A stretch of 64,000 nt of DNA, taken from NCBI GenBank assembly GCA_948567375.1, contig OX419758.1:26789001-26853000 (forward strand), written 5' to 3'. This DNA is from Lunularia cruciata. Taxonomy: Eukaryota; Streptophyta; Marchantiopsida; Lunulariales; Lunulariaceae. Below are positions 11,005 through 22,243 of this stretch, in pieces. Both the position numbers and the translations under genes were made by a program. Each line of letters starts with the position of its first letter. The first letter of the stretch is position 1. The notes beneath the pieces are model-generated. The model searched no databases. It saw nothing but the letters and a program-made list of their open reading frames with translations, and was not told the origin of the DNA.

Positions 11005-12300
11005 TTGAAGTCTCTTCCTCTCATCACGGTGGCAATTACGACGGTGTCAATTGATCCCAAGGTCCATAACGAGTTTTGGTCAGCTCTACAACAAGATCCC
11101 TTCTTCCGAATGGTATATGGTCATCTGAAAACAAGCAATAAAGAGTACAACATCTTCTCCTTCAAGGAAAGCCTTCTATTTCATACGGACTGGATCTATA
11201 TTCTAGCCAAAGGTGATCTCCAACTTGTGCACCTTCAAGAAACCTATGATCTACCAATAGTTGGTCACATAGGGGTGGACAAGACCTTGGGTACCCTCCA
11301 ATGCCAATGGTGGTGGCCCAACATGACACGAGATGTTTGAGAGTTTGTCCAATCATGTGAGAGTTATCAACACAACAAGGCCAGTAACAAGAAGCCAAGT
11401 GGACTCCCTCAACCACTTCCTATTCAAATGGGAACATGTGAGCTTAGATCTCATCACCTCCTTGCCCAAGATACAACAAGAGCACACATCAATTGTGGTG
11501 TTTGTGTATAAGCTTAATAAGAAAATCCATTTTCCACCAATGGTTGATACTATGGATGCTCCAACCTTGGCGCAACTCTACTTTGATAATGTATTCAAAC
11601 TTCATGGGATGCCACGTGTACTCATCTCCGACCATGATCCTTGCTTCATTGGAAAGTTTTGGCAAGCCCTCTTCCAGATACTTGGCACCAAGCTTGCTTT
11701 GTCCACAACCTATCATCCTCAAACGGATAGATAAACTGAACATGAAAATTGCACCTTGGAAGATATGCTTTGTGCCTTTGTCAACATTCACCATACCAAT
11801 TAGGATGAATGTCTTGCAGCTGCGGAGTTTGCATACAACAATTCTAAACAAGCAAGCACTAGATTCTCTCCTTTCTTTCTCAATTTTGGCCAAGATCCGC
11901 TTGTCCCAGATTCTCTTCTTGCTCCTCCCCTGTCTCAAGTTCCTCATACTTCAACCTTCTTGACCACCATATCCAAATCTCTCCAACAAGCCAAATCTCA
12001 CCTCTTTGTTGCTCAGAATCGTCAAAAACAATATGCGGACCACCATCATCATGATCTTACCTTTGAAGTCAGTGATAAAGTTATGCTATCCTCTAGTAAT
12101 CTATCCCTTCCACTTGATACACAAGTTAGTAAACTTGCCCCTAATTGGATTGGACCTTTTGATGTCACCCAAATTGGCTCTCCTGTTGCTTATCAACTTG
12201 CCTTGCCATGCCATATGCGCATCCATCCTATCTTTCATGTTTCCAAGTTGAAACCCTTTGTTCCTAACCCCTCTTCTTTTTCCTCTCAAGTCCAACCTCC
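11005..12300 (+). pseudogene. Integrase remnant, chromovirus A
   Basis: Joins the DNA copy to the host chromosome. The N-terminal zinc-binding part reads ETYDLPIVGH...CESYQ, so the first His and the last Cys of the HHCC motif have become Tyr; copy C keeps all four. The core has SLDLITSLP (first Asp), VLISDHDPCF (second Asp) and the segment after TYHPQTD where the catalytic Glu sits, but a stop follows TDR at 11,732. A short deletion relative to copy C lies near 11,425. The C-terminal part (PNWIGPFDV, HPIFHVSKLKPF) is clear at 12,140-12,260. Confidence 0.92.
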
Positions 12301-12318
12301 TCTTCCCCCTATCCCTAT

Positions 12319-12510
12319 CAATGATCATGAGGAGTACAAAGTTAATCGTATCCTTGCGCATTGCCACATCCAACAAGGACACCGATAACATACGGAGTAC
12401 AAAGTCCTTTGGAAAGGGTATCCCCTTCATGATTCCACATGGGAACCTCTTTCTCACCTCCAGAATGCACAAACGGCCATCTAGGAATTTGAAGCTTCAA
12501 TGGCAATGAG
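12319..12510 (+). pseudogene. Chromodomain, C-terminus of integrase, copy A
   Basis: The reading frame EEYKVNRILAH...EYKVLWKGYPLHDSTWEPLSHLQNA matches the chromodomain fold: an aromatic in EEY, the WKGYP strand, the TWEP segment and a final helix. Chromodomains tether chromovirus integrase to marked nucleosomes. Stops at 12,386 (TAA) and 12,481 (TAG) interrupt it. The frame runs through the polypurine tract into the LTR, so the polyprotein ended at the LTR edge. Confidence 0.92.
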
Positions 12511-12528
12511 GACGTCACCAACTGGTGG

Positions 12529-12538
12529 TGGGGGAATA
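12529..12538 (+). other. Polypurine tract, copy A
   Basis: TGGGGGAATA immediately before the 3' LTR primes plus-strand DNA synthesis. Copy C has the identical ten bases at 58,991-59,000, and fragment B has GTGGGGGAATATA on the minus strand. Confidence 0.9.
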
Positions 12539-12922
12539 TGTAACAATCTGGAGTTTAGCAATGTTGTTAGTAAGGCTAACAAAGTAAAGAATAAGCCAAA
12601 TTATCTTAGAATATTCTAGAAGTATCTATGAAACTTCTTAGAAAGCTTCTCAACTAGTTAACTTTCACCCCAAGCAAATAGTTTCTAGAAGGAAACTTCT
12701 AGAAGCTTCTAACTAGCTTAGCTTGCATGCCAAGTAGTGGCTTTAAGAAGAAAGTTTCTTGAGAAGCATCCTAGTTAACTTGGCTTGCACCGTAAAAAAA
12801 TGGCTTGAGAAAGCTTCTTGAGAAGCTTCTCAAGGGCTTTGTATACACCTATTAATACCAAAGCCAAAACTCATACTAAGTATTCAAAGTTTTCACTCAT
12901 TCAAGTGTCCCAATATGAGTTT
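12539..12922 (+). repeat. 3' LTR of chromovirus A, right end lost
   Basis: Starts TGTAACAATCTGGAG and follows the other family LTRs to GAGTTT at about 12,922, then diverges; the expected TCTTTTACA end is missing. It keeps the internal GAAGCTTC-rich blocks (12,610-12,840) that the 5' LTR lacks. The two LTRs differ at many positions, so this is an old insertion. Confidence 0.9.
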
Positions 12923-13789
12923 ACGTGTACATGCTCTACGTGTACAATCTTTACCACAACGCTGCAATGCACAATTTATGATGTTCATTCTACGCTTTTA
13001 CGGCACATAGCAAAGCAGTAATGAGTAATGAGCTACATTCTGCGCAGAGTTCCATGTTCCTACCATTCTTCTACCGTGCTACTTTAGGGCTTGTTATGAC
13101 ACGGTGATCTGCTTATCACTGGACTGATTGAGCTTTCGTGCACCAGTGAGTAATACTCAATAGCTAATAGATTAGGAGATACAGTATCTGGACTACCGAT
13201 GAAATCCATAGTGCAGATATCGACCCCCCTTTACTTTAACCAAGTCAATTAATTAAAAGCTCATAGAATCGGTCTTTCAAGTTGAGCGATGGTTGGGTTC
13301 TGAAGAAGATACTAGAATAATTGGGCCTACGAAGGTATCTGATACCGCAACCTAATCAAATATAAGGTCTATACTGTACAAATACGTATTGATAAAAAAG
13401 ATGATTATATACCGTGTTGCATAACAAGCAAATTAACATTTACTGTATTGCCAAGTTATTCGCTCACGAGGGTGAGCAAAATGTAAATGTAAATCTCTAA
13501 CCATTCACCCCCATTACTGAATAGGAACTGCTTGTTACAGATTTATCAAATATATAGTTTTATTCTAACGCTGGTTCTCTTTAATTTATAAGGTAGAGTG
13601 AAGAATGAGCAATTGACTTTGTGGAATCTTTTACATTAAAATTTATTTTTTATTAACTGCTGCTCCAATTTCCGAAAAAATATTGTGAACGAAGTCATCA
13701 ACTCGTTGAATCTGAAAGTAAAAGATTGTCTTTAATAACATGTATCCCTGTAATATTATTGGATGTAATTTACAGTGATTCCAGGAATT
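12923..13789. other. Unassigned sequence
   Basis: No gene or known repeat. It begins at the truncation point of the 3' LTR with a short near-repeat (ACGTGTACA twice at 12,923-12,948). Confidence 0.35.
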
Positions 13790-13848
13790 GAACATTCTAA
13801 GAACACCTATTGAACTCTATAGAATTCAATAGATGTTCTAGGATGTTC
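13790..13848. repeat. Imperfect inverted repeat, ~25-bp arms
   Basis: Arms 13,790-13,814 and 13,825-13,848 are reverse complements with a few mismatches and one indel around a short centre; both arms contain GAACA/TGTTC units. It may be the remains of a small fold-back element. Confidence 0.6.
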
Positions 13849-13974
13849 TCTCGTGTCAGTTTAACTTGATTCACTTATACCAAGATCCACCATATGACGA
13901 CTGAAATGGAGGGCTACTATGATGAGCGAAATTGTAATGCACGACAAGAATTGGCAATACAGTATTGGAAGAGA

Positions 13975-14070
13975 GAAGGCGATTGCGTGTGAAAACAGGA
14001 AGGATGGAAGACCTAGCAAACTATACCGTACAAGGACGAGACATAGCGGTAGAATGGAGCTAAGCCCCAA
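13975..14070 (-). mobile_element. LINE 3'-tail fragment, copy 4
   Basis: Minus-strand copy of the tail: GAAGGCGATTGCGTGTG, AAGGATGGAAGACC, CCGTACAAGGACG and a final GAGCTAAGCCCCAA. It lies head-to-head with the plus-strand tail at 14,178. Confidence 0.75.
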
Positions 14071-14177
14071 CCGTATCCGAAATCTACCCTAGAATACCTC
14101 AGATATTGGAAGTATCTTTTCTGCTTCCCCAAGATCGCGGTCGCCCTTGTTCTTCTAGATCTTATTATCTTAACTTT

Positions 14178-14255
14178 TCTACTTCTCCCTTGTATGGTTT
14201 GATGGGGTCTTTCCTATCAAGCCATCCTTCATGTGTTCTACGTGGTCGTTATTTT
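14178..14255 (+). mobile_element. LINE 3'-tail fragment, copy 5
   Basis: Plus-strand copy: CTTCTCCCTTGTATGGTTTGA, TGGGGTCTTTCC, GCCATCCTTC, CTACGTGGTCG. A few extra bases (TATCAAG) sit between the GGGTCT and CCATCC blocks. It is separated by about 107 bp from the minus-strand copy at 13,975-14,070. Confidence 0.7.
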
Positions 14256-15649
14256 CCACTGTTCTGCTTCCTCAAGATGTCCCTATACAAAACAAGCGCG
14301 GATTTGTTAACGTTTGCATAGTATGTTAGTACTCAATACCCCAGCGTAGTATAGGGTACATAAGAATACTGGTGGCAGACAGCCCAAGTACAAAAGTGTT
14401 GTATATGCTATAAATCCCAGCAAGAGCTCCTTCATTGTACGTGCAGTCCACTACCGGACCAGCGAGTACGTCCATGACTTGCAAAGGTTGGCAGATCAGT
14501 AACTTTTTGAAACAAACTGATGGTAAAGATTCAAGGGCAAGAATTTACTTGACAATCACAACGGTATCAATGCATAACTTTTCGTCCGGAAGTTTAGAGA
14601 CGAAGGGGGAAGGATGGGAAGAAATCTTTTCCAAGAAGGGCCTGCTGCTCTGATGCCGCTTCAAACGCGGGAAAGTTGAGCCCGACTGACAAAAGTACTT
14701 TTTACCAAGTCAGTTCCGACAGAAACGTAACTCAGCAGGGCCATCTGGCCCGCAACATCAGTATTTACTCAACCAGACCCTGGTCAACTAAGAACTCCAT
14801 GTTACTATCTCACACGGTCATTCAGAGGTCTGGGTAGTAAATACGATTTCCAATGATCGGGGATGCGGTTAAAACTGCTGCTCCTCCCGACGGAAAGACG
14901 TTGCTTCGCGGCGAAGTATAATGGCGGCGCCGTCTTCTCCGGCCGTCCGGGTTACTGGCAACTGGTCGGTCCTGAGGGTGCCGGTAAACTATGTACCCAC
15001 TTCGGACGGCATATACGGAAGACTCAATGGCATTAGATCTCATCTAATGAGGATCTTCTACTGTTGCTAGAATCTCTCGTGATCACTCACGAGGAATTAC
15101 GGTAGACAAGATGATGATTATATCAGTAGAAACGGGAGGACTATAGCAAATAGGCGACTGCCACGATCCATTTGGATTTTGCACCTCGAGTTCACATGAT
15201 ATTGCTAATCGAAATGGAATGTAAAATACTGTCAACGGCTACGTGTCTTGTTTGCTTCCACGCCCTTGAGAATATTATGAGATGGGAGTTGATATGAAGC
15301 GTACTCAAGCAATAGCGGCTAAACTAATTCTCCACGATTTCCAAGCCGAGTGAGAATGAGTAATTAAACAATCGGAAATGTCCGAGCATCTTATATGCTT
15401 TACATTCGTGGCGCCAGCAATCTCTGAAGATCTTTTTCTTAGATTACATGTTACGACAAGCAATACTGTACATCACCAACAGTCTTCTTGGCACAATTTT
15501 TCCATACAGTATGCGTCCAGCAGTCGCATACAGTATTGGTCGATAGAGCAGTTTAGTAACGGACGCCAAAACTTGGAAGATCACATACAAACTGGCAGAC
15601 AAAGCAAACCAAACAAACAAAGGGGCAGTTGCTGGTGATGTACGATGTT
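14256..15649. other. Unassigned; a GC-richer patch at 14,680-15,060
   Basis: No gene recognised. The patch at 14,680-15,060 is visibly richer in G+C than its surroundings, including a GGCGGCGCCG run near 14,920. A 73-codon minus-strand frame at 14,822-15,043 is rich in Arg, has an RRRRRH run and no known motif. This could be a decayed exon, but I cannot support that. Confidence 0.35.
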
Positions 15650-16075
15650 GAGCACTATTTCTAAAAAGTAGATAATCAAATGTTTAATCTAATTCGATCG
15701 AGGGGGTACGTCAACGTAACGAATTCAAGATACCTGTAAAACGCTACAAACAATTGCAATAATACTTACTAATTCCCTGTTTACAAAGCACCAATTCGGA
15801 TTGGCTCGTTCATTAATCCGTAAACATTTTAAACTGCCGATCTAATTCCGAAACTGCAACCGAGCCAATTTGTATACGCTAAGGAAAAGACAAAGGAATA
15901 CACACATAAAAAAGGTAAAAGGACGAAGGAGCACGAAGCCCAGGAAACAAGGACAAAACCGAAAGCTTGGCCCAGCATTGTCTGTAGCGCTTACAGGTTC
16001 TCTTGAATACGGGTTACCTTGACATACGAGGGATTAGATTAAACATCTGATTATCTACTGTTTAGAAACAGGCTC
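15650..16075. mobile_element. MITE-like element with ~95-bp terminal inverted repeats
   Basis: The left arm, about 15,650-15,752 (GAGC, then TTTCTAAAAAG, TAGATAATCAAATG, TTTAATCTAATTCGA, and later ACCTGTAAA-CGCTACA), is matched in reverse complement by about 15,982-16,075 (TGTAGCG-TTACAGGT, then TTAGATTAAACATCTG, ATTATCTACTGTTTAGAAA, GCTC). The total of about 426 bp, long TIRs and no coding capacity fit a non-autonomous DNA transposon. I could not identify a target-site duplication, so the superfamily is open. Confidence 0.75.
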
Positions 16076-17142
16076 CGAAGGAAATGAGACGCCAAAGATA
16101 AACGGATGATAATTTATATGCTGAAGCTTTAGAATGTTTTTCCGCCTAGAACTTAAAATGTGTTAAGCACACCTACGTAAGAATTCTACCGAAATCTTTC
16201 TCGAACTAAATAGTGTAAAACTCTGGCTAATTACAAGGCGACCCAGTACCTCCAGGTCCTTTCGCAATGAACATACATCAGAAAGAAGGAAAGCAGCTCT
16301 GCTGCGATAGAATTGTTCTATTGATTTCCTCTAAGCGTTTTCACTGTTTTACTGATGACTTTGTCATGTAGATGATGACAGCAGTAAGTGTACCGCAAAG
16401 TTGCAAAGACCGAATTTGTTGAAGTTGAATATAACTGCTTTTCTTCGCAAGCAGGACTACGACGTACCATGTTTCCTACTCAGTATCAACCCGATGGGCC
16501 AATTCAGGACAATTCATCCAATGGGAGGCTCCACTGGTAGTGTAAGAGAAGTTATATTCTCCATCCGTAGATGGTGCCAGTTGGGTAGTTACGTAAGTTG
16601 GTCTAACTCAAGGTTTGAATATATTCTACTGATCAGACAGTGGGCCAAATTTACAAAAATAGTCCAAAAGTAGACAATGATGATAAACATGAAGTGATAC
16701 TCCAACTACACCGCACCAGGAATCCAAACGGACAGACCAAGAAGGTCGTCAATCTCAATGTCAAAAGGAACAAAATCTGAGTTGAGCCAATTTCCTATCC
16801 TTGCGGCTGGCTACCGGACTATCTCATCACTAGGCACGGTGTGGGTTTTTGGGCAAAAGACAAGGTTTGTCTATATTTGATAGTGTTTATACTTCTGCAA
16901 ACTCTACATTGTAGGTGTTTTGGAAATCGGGAGCTCACCTCATTCAGGACAGTAACGTACGAATGAGGTATGAGATATGTATGGAGTGCAAACTTTCTCC
17001 TAAACTAGTCTTTTCACTCGTTAGCGAACGACTCTAGTCCATTGTGCTTTCGAATCTACGGGGAGTGTATGACAACCTCAGTGATGCTACAGTAGCTTGA
17101 GGTAGTCTCAAACTTCGTTGTCCCTGCCAAAGTGGCAAAAGG
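16076..17142. other. Unassigned sequence
   Basis: No gene supported. A 90-codon plus-strand frame at 16,401-16,673 has no known motif. Confidence 0.35.
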
Positions 17143-17575
17143 CAATCACATAGAACACATGAAGGATGGGAAGACCTCGTCAAGTCTTACAAGCGAGAGA
17201 CAAAAGAGGTAAAATGTGGCTAGGCATCAATAGTATTGATATGAGAAATCTGCCTTACCATACCTAAGGTATTCGGGCTATGCAAGTCATAAAGTCTACA
17301 AACTACTGGAGCATCCAAAGAAGCATCACCTAGAGTGATTACTCTCTTATGGATTGCATGAATCAATGCTCTCTATAGAGCAATGGACACATGCGGTCTA
17401 AAGTATACTACAAAGTATGAGAGTGAGAGTGATACCCTTGACGTATAGTATGATAAGCTCTCGTGCACTCCAAAACAAATGTGTAGAATGTCATGTCCAT
17501 GGCTCCATATAACTCCAAGGCTAGAGGAACAAAGAGGTGACCTTGCTACATACCCCTATACTTGGGGACCTTACA

Positions 17576-18328
17576 TGTTGTAATACTCTGAGGACAAGAG
17601 AAGAGAGCAAACATAAATTTCACATTCAATCATCCAATGCCCCAAAGGAGCACCTTTTCTTTATTATATAGACAAAGAGGATCTCCAACATAGGATTAGG
17701 CACACAAATAAATGACATGTCAGCAAGCTCCACCTTTGGATTACTTACTTGGATGGGTGACATGTCAGTCTTGGTCCTATCTGGTTGGTCAAACAAGCTT
17801 TGACTGGAAGTAATCTTTTAGTGAATCTTCCTATAGGAATCTCATAATCATGTGGGTGAGATACAGTTGGAAAGCTCTTGATGAGAAAAAGCAAGGGTGA
17901 AGGAAAGCCAGCCTTCCTTCCACAAGGAGAGGGATGGAAGAATGTACACATTTTTGAGGCCTAATTCATCTATTTAGGCCTCCAAAATTACCTTCAAAGA
18001 TTTCAAGCATATTTTGATTCCTACTCTATTAGTAGAAATCCCCTTTTGGTGATACCTCTTTCTGATCTGTTTAGTCCATCATGTGTAACATCTTTCCAGA
18101 TGTTACCAAACCAATTCTCACCTTTAAATCATATGTCTTGCTATTAGTTCTAAAGTTTTCAAATTTATTTTGGTTTCTACCCTATTAGTAGAAGTACTCT
18201 TTTGGTGATACTTCTATCTGATCTATTTTGACCATCATGTATAACATCATTCCAGATGTTACCAAACCAAATTTCACATCTAGATCATATGGCTAGCTCT
18301 TGGTAGTACACATGCTGCTGCTCCGCTC
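17576..18328. mobile_element. Insertion of ~750 bp inside the LINE copy, possible solo LTR
   Basis: The LINE copy at 40 kb runs directly from ACCTTA... to CCATCCAAGAGGATGGG, whereas here these parts are separated. The insert could be read as TGTTGTAATA...TAGTACA (17,576-18,310), that is TG...CA, with a TATA-like TTATTATATAGAC at about 17,661. Its flanks (TTACA on the left) do not give a convincing duplication. The identity stays open: a solo LTR is one reading, a filler or rearranged segment another. Confidence 0.5.
18005..18300. repeat. Two tandem ~163-bp units inside the insertion
   Basis: The block from TATTTTGATTCCTACTCTAT through CCAGATGTTACCAAACCAA at about 18,008-18,115 is repeated at about 18,168-18,278 with about 85-90% similarity by eye. 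Each unit holds the short inverted repeat TAACATC...GATGTTA. Confidence 0.8.
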
Positions 18329-18975
18329 GCCGCCCATCCAAGAGGATGAGTAATCACTCACTCCAAAACTGCATCACGCGTAAGGTCGGTAACCACAAAA
18401 TCTACCACTATCACATGATCATATTGGACCAAGTATAAATTTTCTTTGACACGTGTCGTCTGCAAAGAATATGAATTCTCCCTCCAAGCAAGGTATCCAC
18501 TCTCTCGTGCCATAACAAACATTATATCCCTAATGGCATCATGGGTAGCTATCCACTGTCCTCCAAAAGGACACCATGTCATATGGACCATTGTTGCATC
18601 TAGTGTAGAACCATACTCACAATTGTGTAACTAAGATGCATACTGGTAGACCAAACCTAGGCGAAAGAAGGTGGTTGGTGTAAGTCAAAATGCACTAACA
18701 CACGGTTGAGCTAGGATCCAAGAGCCTGTACCTTTGCCGGAGCAAGAGCAAAGACGTGCTCTACTGGCCTAAGGAATGGACGCATCAACTAAGAGAGAAT
18801 GTAGCATATGTAGACACTATCACTCCATCAAGGAAGAATGCAAACCTCTGGTCCAATTTGATAGTAGTGAAGCAAAGGATGGAAGGTCCTTTTGTGCCTG
18901 TGGGGATAGATCCTCACTTGTCTATCTCAATAACACATGGAGAGAACAGGATCCCTCCTCTAGTAGGGTGCCAAA

Positions 18976-19947
18976 GTAAATATTGCTCTTTACTTTGGCA
19001 AAGAACGCAGTAATTTCCGAAAACTACGTATATGGTTCTCCAAAGACACTTTCCGGCTTGAGGATGGCTCTGACCTGAGAAGGCGGCAACTTAGCCTTTA
19101 AAATTTTGAAGTTTTCTTCTAGTTCCATTGTTGACATCTTGGTCCATACTTAGAACAGGAGGAAAACTAGACTAAGCAATGGGTGATCCCATCATGCAAA
19201 ATTTGGACGAATAGTTTCAAGAAATTCTAGTTTCCAGCAAGTCTTCTTGGACGAGTTATTACTGGTATGTGGTACTCGTGTTTTATGAAATTTAACTTTC
19301 TTAAGATATCAGGAAGGTTACAGTTCTATCTGTGGAAGAGTTGCATGTCGCTGATAGTTTGGCTACAGTTGAACGGAAAAAGAAATCTTGTCAATTTCAA
19401 GTTATTAATTGGATATTGTACTTGCAAAAGACACTGTTTTCTCATCACCAGAATTCAAACTTTGAGGGTTCTCATCGAGAAGCTCTCTCACACGTGCTTT
19501 ATAAGGCAGAAACTCCAAAGTTGGCCCATTGTTATTATTTGATCATTTTTTTATGTACATGTTCTCCATATGAGAGCAATGAAGAAATTCCTGGGTTTGA
19601 ACTTAGCTAAAGAACGTTTTTAAACGAATAAAGTCTAAATCCAATTGTGAACTGGTCTAGACCACGGCTCGGAAAGACAACGTGACTTCCTAATGTTTAA
19701 ACCTTGAGCTTGTGATTCCACGAGCTTCCACTAGTAGTACTCTCGTTGTTCCAAGATTTTCCGATCATGTCGTCTGCATTCATTTCCTAGGACTTATCTC
19801 CACCAGTATGCTAGTATTCAGTGGATGATGACAATTTTCTAAGTTACGTCATATTTCAAAGGCTTCTTGGAGCCATTCATTTATCCATTATGTTGCACAA
19901 TATTTCATTCGTAACCTATGTGTATTGTTGTTTCTGGTAGTGAACTA
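18976..19947. other. Unassigned; one coding-like frame without identity
   Basis: The plus-strand frame at 19,332-19,610 (92 codons; begins MEELHVADSLATVERKK) has a fairly protein-like composition and could be an exon, but it overlaps another open frame of similar size (19,267-19,542) and shows no known motif. I assign no gene. Confidence 0.3.
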
Positions 19948-19949
19948 CA

Positions 19950-20240
19950 CTACAATGGGGCGTTACAAAAACGGGATTGATGGGTTATTTATTTACGGGC
20001 ACATGTAAGAATCCATAAAAGATTTACGGGTATCTGTAAAAGAAGTGGACATTTCAATAACAGTACGCGTAACGGTTCACAAGGTCATATCATTTTCGTT
20101 CTGTAAGAATTTGGGCCGATATTTTCCGCAGGGGTTCTGCAATTGGGATCACCCCGTAAAATTTTACAGAAATGAAAAAATTAACTTGTAAAATTTGATC
20201 CGGGTTACATATATCACCCGTAAAGACTTCTTTCTATACC
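19950..20240 (+). mobile_element. Possible end of a CACTA-type transposon
   Basis: CACTACAATGGGGCG at about 19,951 resembles the CACTACAA end of CACTA (En/Spm) elements. It is followed by several direct and inverted copies of TTTACGGGT/CCCGTAAA (about 19,994, 20,027, 20,152, 20,217), like the subterminal repeats of that superfamily. I found no matching opposite end and no transposase, so it would be a fragment at best. Confidence 0.3.
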
Positions 20241-21324
20241 TCCGAGATAACCTTCAAGAGGCAGTAAGCAGAGGCAGGCAGCGAAATCCGCAAAATACAG
20301 ATAAAAAGACTGAAAGTCCCAAAAGGTTCGTACACCAACTTGGGTCCTCGTTGAAGAAGTAAAACTATGCAGTAATAGTCTTAAACAAGAATCGGGTCTG
20401 CACCTTCCAGCTCACCCCGGTGATGGATGAGTTCAACCTCAACCCCTTAGGTGTTTGATCTCTTCATAGTACAAAAGTACTGATGATGCTTCCATTGATC
20501 ACTGAGTCGTGGAGTGCAGGTGCTAGATAAGCTCAGACTGTGCGGTTGGTCCGGAGTTGGCCAACGTGAATGACTGTTCGCAGTAAAGTACTTGTACCCC
20601 AGAAGTGGTTTGTTCGCTACGATGCGGCTACATGCCATACAAAATACAAAATAGGTGAATGTATGAATCAAAGGGGCAAAATTTTACAGACCTGTACTTG
20701 TAGACAAGGAGTCGCGAAAAGCATGATGTAGGGGAAGCGTCTACTAGCATGATGATCAACGAGAGTCTATTCCGTTGCGTTGTAGTGACTGCCTGCGTTG
20801 CTAAATCTACGGTAATTTTGTTTCCTATGCGTGTGCACCGCGTGGGACGGTTACATGTATCAAACTACGGTAGAGTGCTTGTATCGACTTCGTTGACAAG
20901 TGAAACCAATATCCTTCACCACATGTCAACTAACTTAAGGTATGTCCATGAGTAGAGAGGGGTCGGTGTTGATGGTAACGGCCCCCCTTCTCTACTGATT
21001 AGATCTTGTAGGTACTATTCACTACGGTACTACAATGGGAAAAGAAATGAAAAAAGATACGGCTACCTACAACGTGTTGTAGCTGAGAATTATACAACGA
21101 AAGTAGCTTTATTTCGTAGACCACAATAAAATAGAAGGAAAAAATTACTTTTATGCTAGTTGCTTCACTTTTGACATTGTGCTGAAAAGATAATTCTATA
21201 AAATCAGCATGCTTTAATTTTATGGTAGTTTAGATTAAACTTTTGGCTGTCAGACTGCATGTGCGTTGCCTGAATATATTTGACCCTAAAACTCTGTTAA
21301 AGTATCTGAATATAAAAACTCTAT
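20241..21324. other. Unassigned sequence
   Basis: Several short open frames (20,447-20,671 minus, 20,749-20,955 plus) have no known motif. No repeat family is recognised. Confidence 0.35.
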
Positions 21325-21392
21325 TTGTCTCTCCCTTGTACGGCTTGATGGGGTCTTCCCATCTTTCGTTTTTCCTACGTGGTCGCCTTTTT
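21325..21392 (+). mobile_element. LINE 3'-tail fragment, copy 7
   Basis: Plus-strand tail beginning TGTCTCTCCCTTGTACGG, then CTTGATGGGGTCTTCCCATC, TTTCGTTTTTCCTACG and TGGTCGCC. It is only about 68 bp long. No convincing target-site duplication was found. Confidence 0.75.
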
Positions 21393-22243
21393 ATTAAAGA
21401 GGTGGTGAATTTTACCTTGACCTTGGCAAAATGACTGGATAAATTTGATCATGAACAAAACTTCTTAATCCAAATATCACGAATTCTACAACACACAGTT
21501 TCCACTTCGACTTCAACGGGGATCCAAGACGCTAACCATATGTCCACTTGATAACAGGGGCAATGACTGAGGGCTATGCTTTTGCGATATATATGTTGAC
21601 GATCAAGTGGTATTTTGCCACGGCCTTATCATGTGATACTTATAATATAGCATTATATGATGGAAACAGGAGTATAGAGTGCGTTCAGCATACTGTTTTC
21701 AAAAACATGGCAGATGCAAATTCTTATGTTACCATCACAAACGATGTCCATCGAAACGGGATATCTTCTCAAATAGATATTTCCAGACATATGGACACCA
21801 ATTGCCGCTACTAGGGAAAAGGAAAGGAAAGGAAAGGAAAGTTGCGTCAATCGCCTTCAATATTTCCGTCCTGAGAATATCATGGGAAACATTATTACAG
21901 AACAGGGATCCCTGTGGTCTATGCGTGACCAATGAGCACATTCAGTATCTTCCTACTTTCATTTTACTCCAAGGACTTAGGAGAGACTGAAAGAGAGGAC
22001 TCATCGCTTGGATTCTAATCCACTCACTTTATGAAGCAGGAGGACAGAACTTTAACCGAGCCTTTGACTGGGGTTAAACTCGTATGGCCCTCCACTCAAA
22101 GTGCTGAATGTCGGTATCATTGTGTCGAGGACTTGCTCATCAATACCAAAAGTAATTCTACTGAATAAAGGACCGTTTTCCCAAACATGCAATTATAAAC
22201 TCCGGCCCCGCGATTCCTTGAATTGGTAACTTTAGCATTTCGA
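21393..22243. other. Unassigned sequence with a short GGAAA repeat
   Basis: Overlapping open frames on both strands (21,548-21,990) carry no recognisable motif and span a simple repeat, which argues against coding. Confidence 0.35.
21814..21841. repeat. (GGAAA)n microsatellite
   Basis: About five tandem GGAAA units. Confidence 0.95.

Larger units (their letters stand above)
7411..12922 (+). mobile_element. Ty3/gypsy chromovirus, copy A (decayed)
   Basis: A nearly full-length LTR retrotransposon read on the plus strand: 5' LTR, initiator-Met tRNA primer site, gag, protease, reverse transcriptase, RNase H, integrase, chromodomain, polypurine tract, 3' LTR. The domain order with integrase after RNase H defines Ty3/gypsy, and the C-terminal chromodomain defines chromoviruses. 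The polyprotein is broken by many stops and some frameshifts, so it cannot move by itself. The 3' LTR loses similarity to the other LTRs after 12,922, so the right end is truncated. Copy C (54,462-59,352) and the minus-strand fragment B (44,868-46,440) belong to the same family. Integration target preference cannot be read here, but chromodomains in this group bind modified histones. Confidence 0.95.
17143..18975 (-). mobile_element. LINE fragment, 5'-truncated, with an internal insertion
   Basis: Minus-strand member of the same LINE family. The tail lies at 17,143-17,230 (AAGGATGGGAAGACC, GTCAAG, GAGGTAAAATGTGGCTA). The body matches the copy at 40,081 from GCATCCAAAGAAGCATCACC (17,311) to about 18,970. 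The minus-strand frame 18,358-18,591 contains ARESGYLAWRE and a DFVVTDLTRDAV segment, corresponding to the C-terminal domain downstream of reverse transcriptase in the 40-kb copy. About 750 bp at 17,576-18,328 are absent from that copy and represent a later insertion. Reverse transcriptase itself is not included. Confidence 0.78.
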
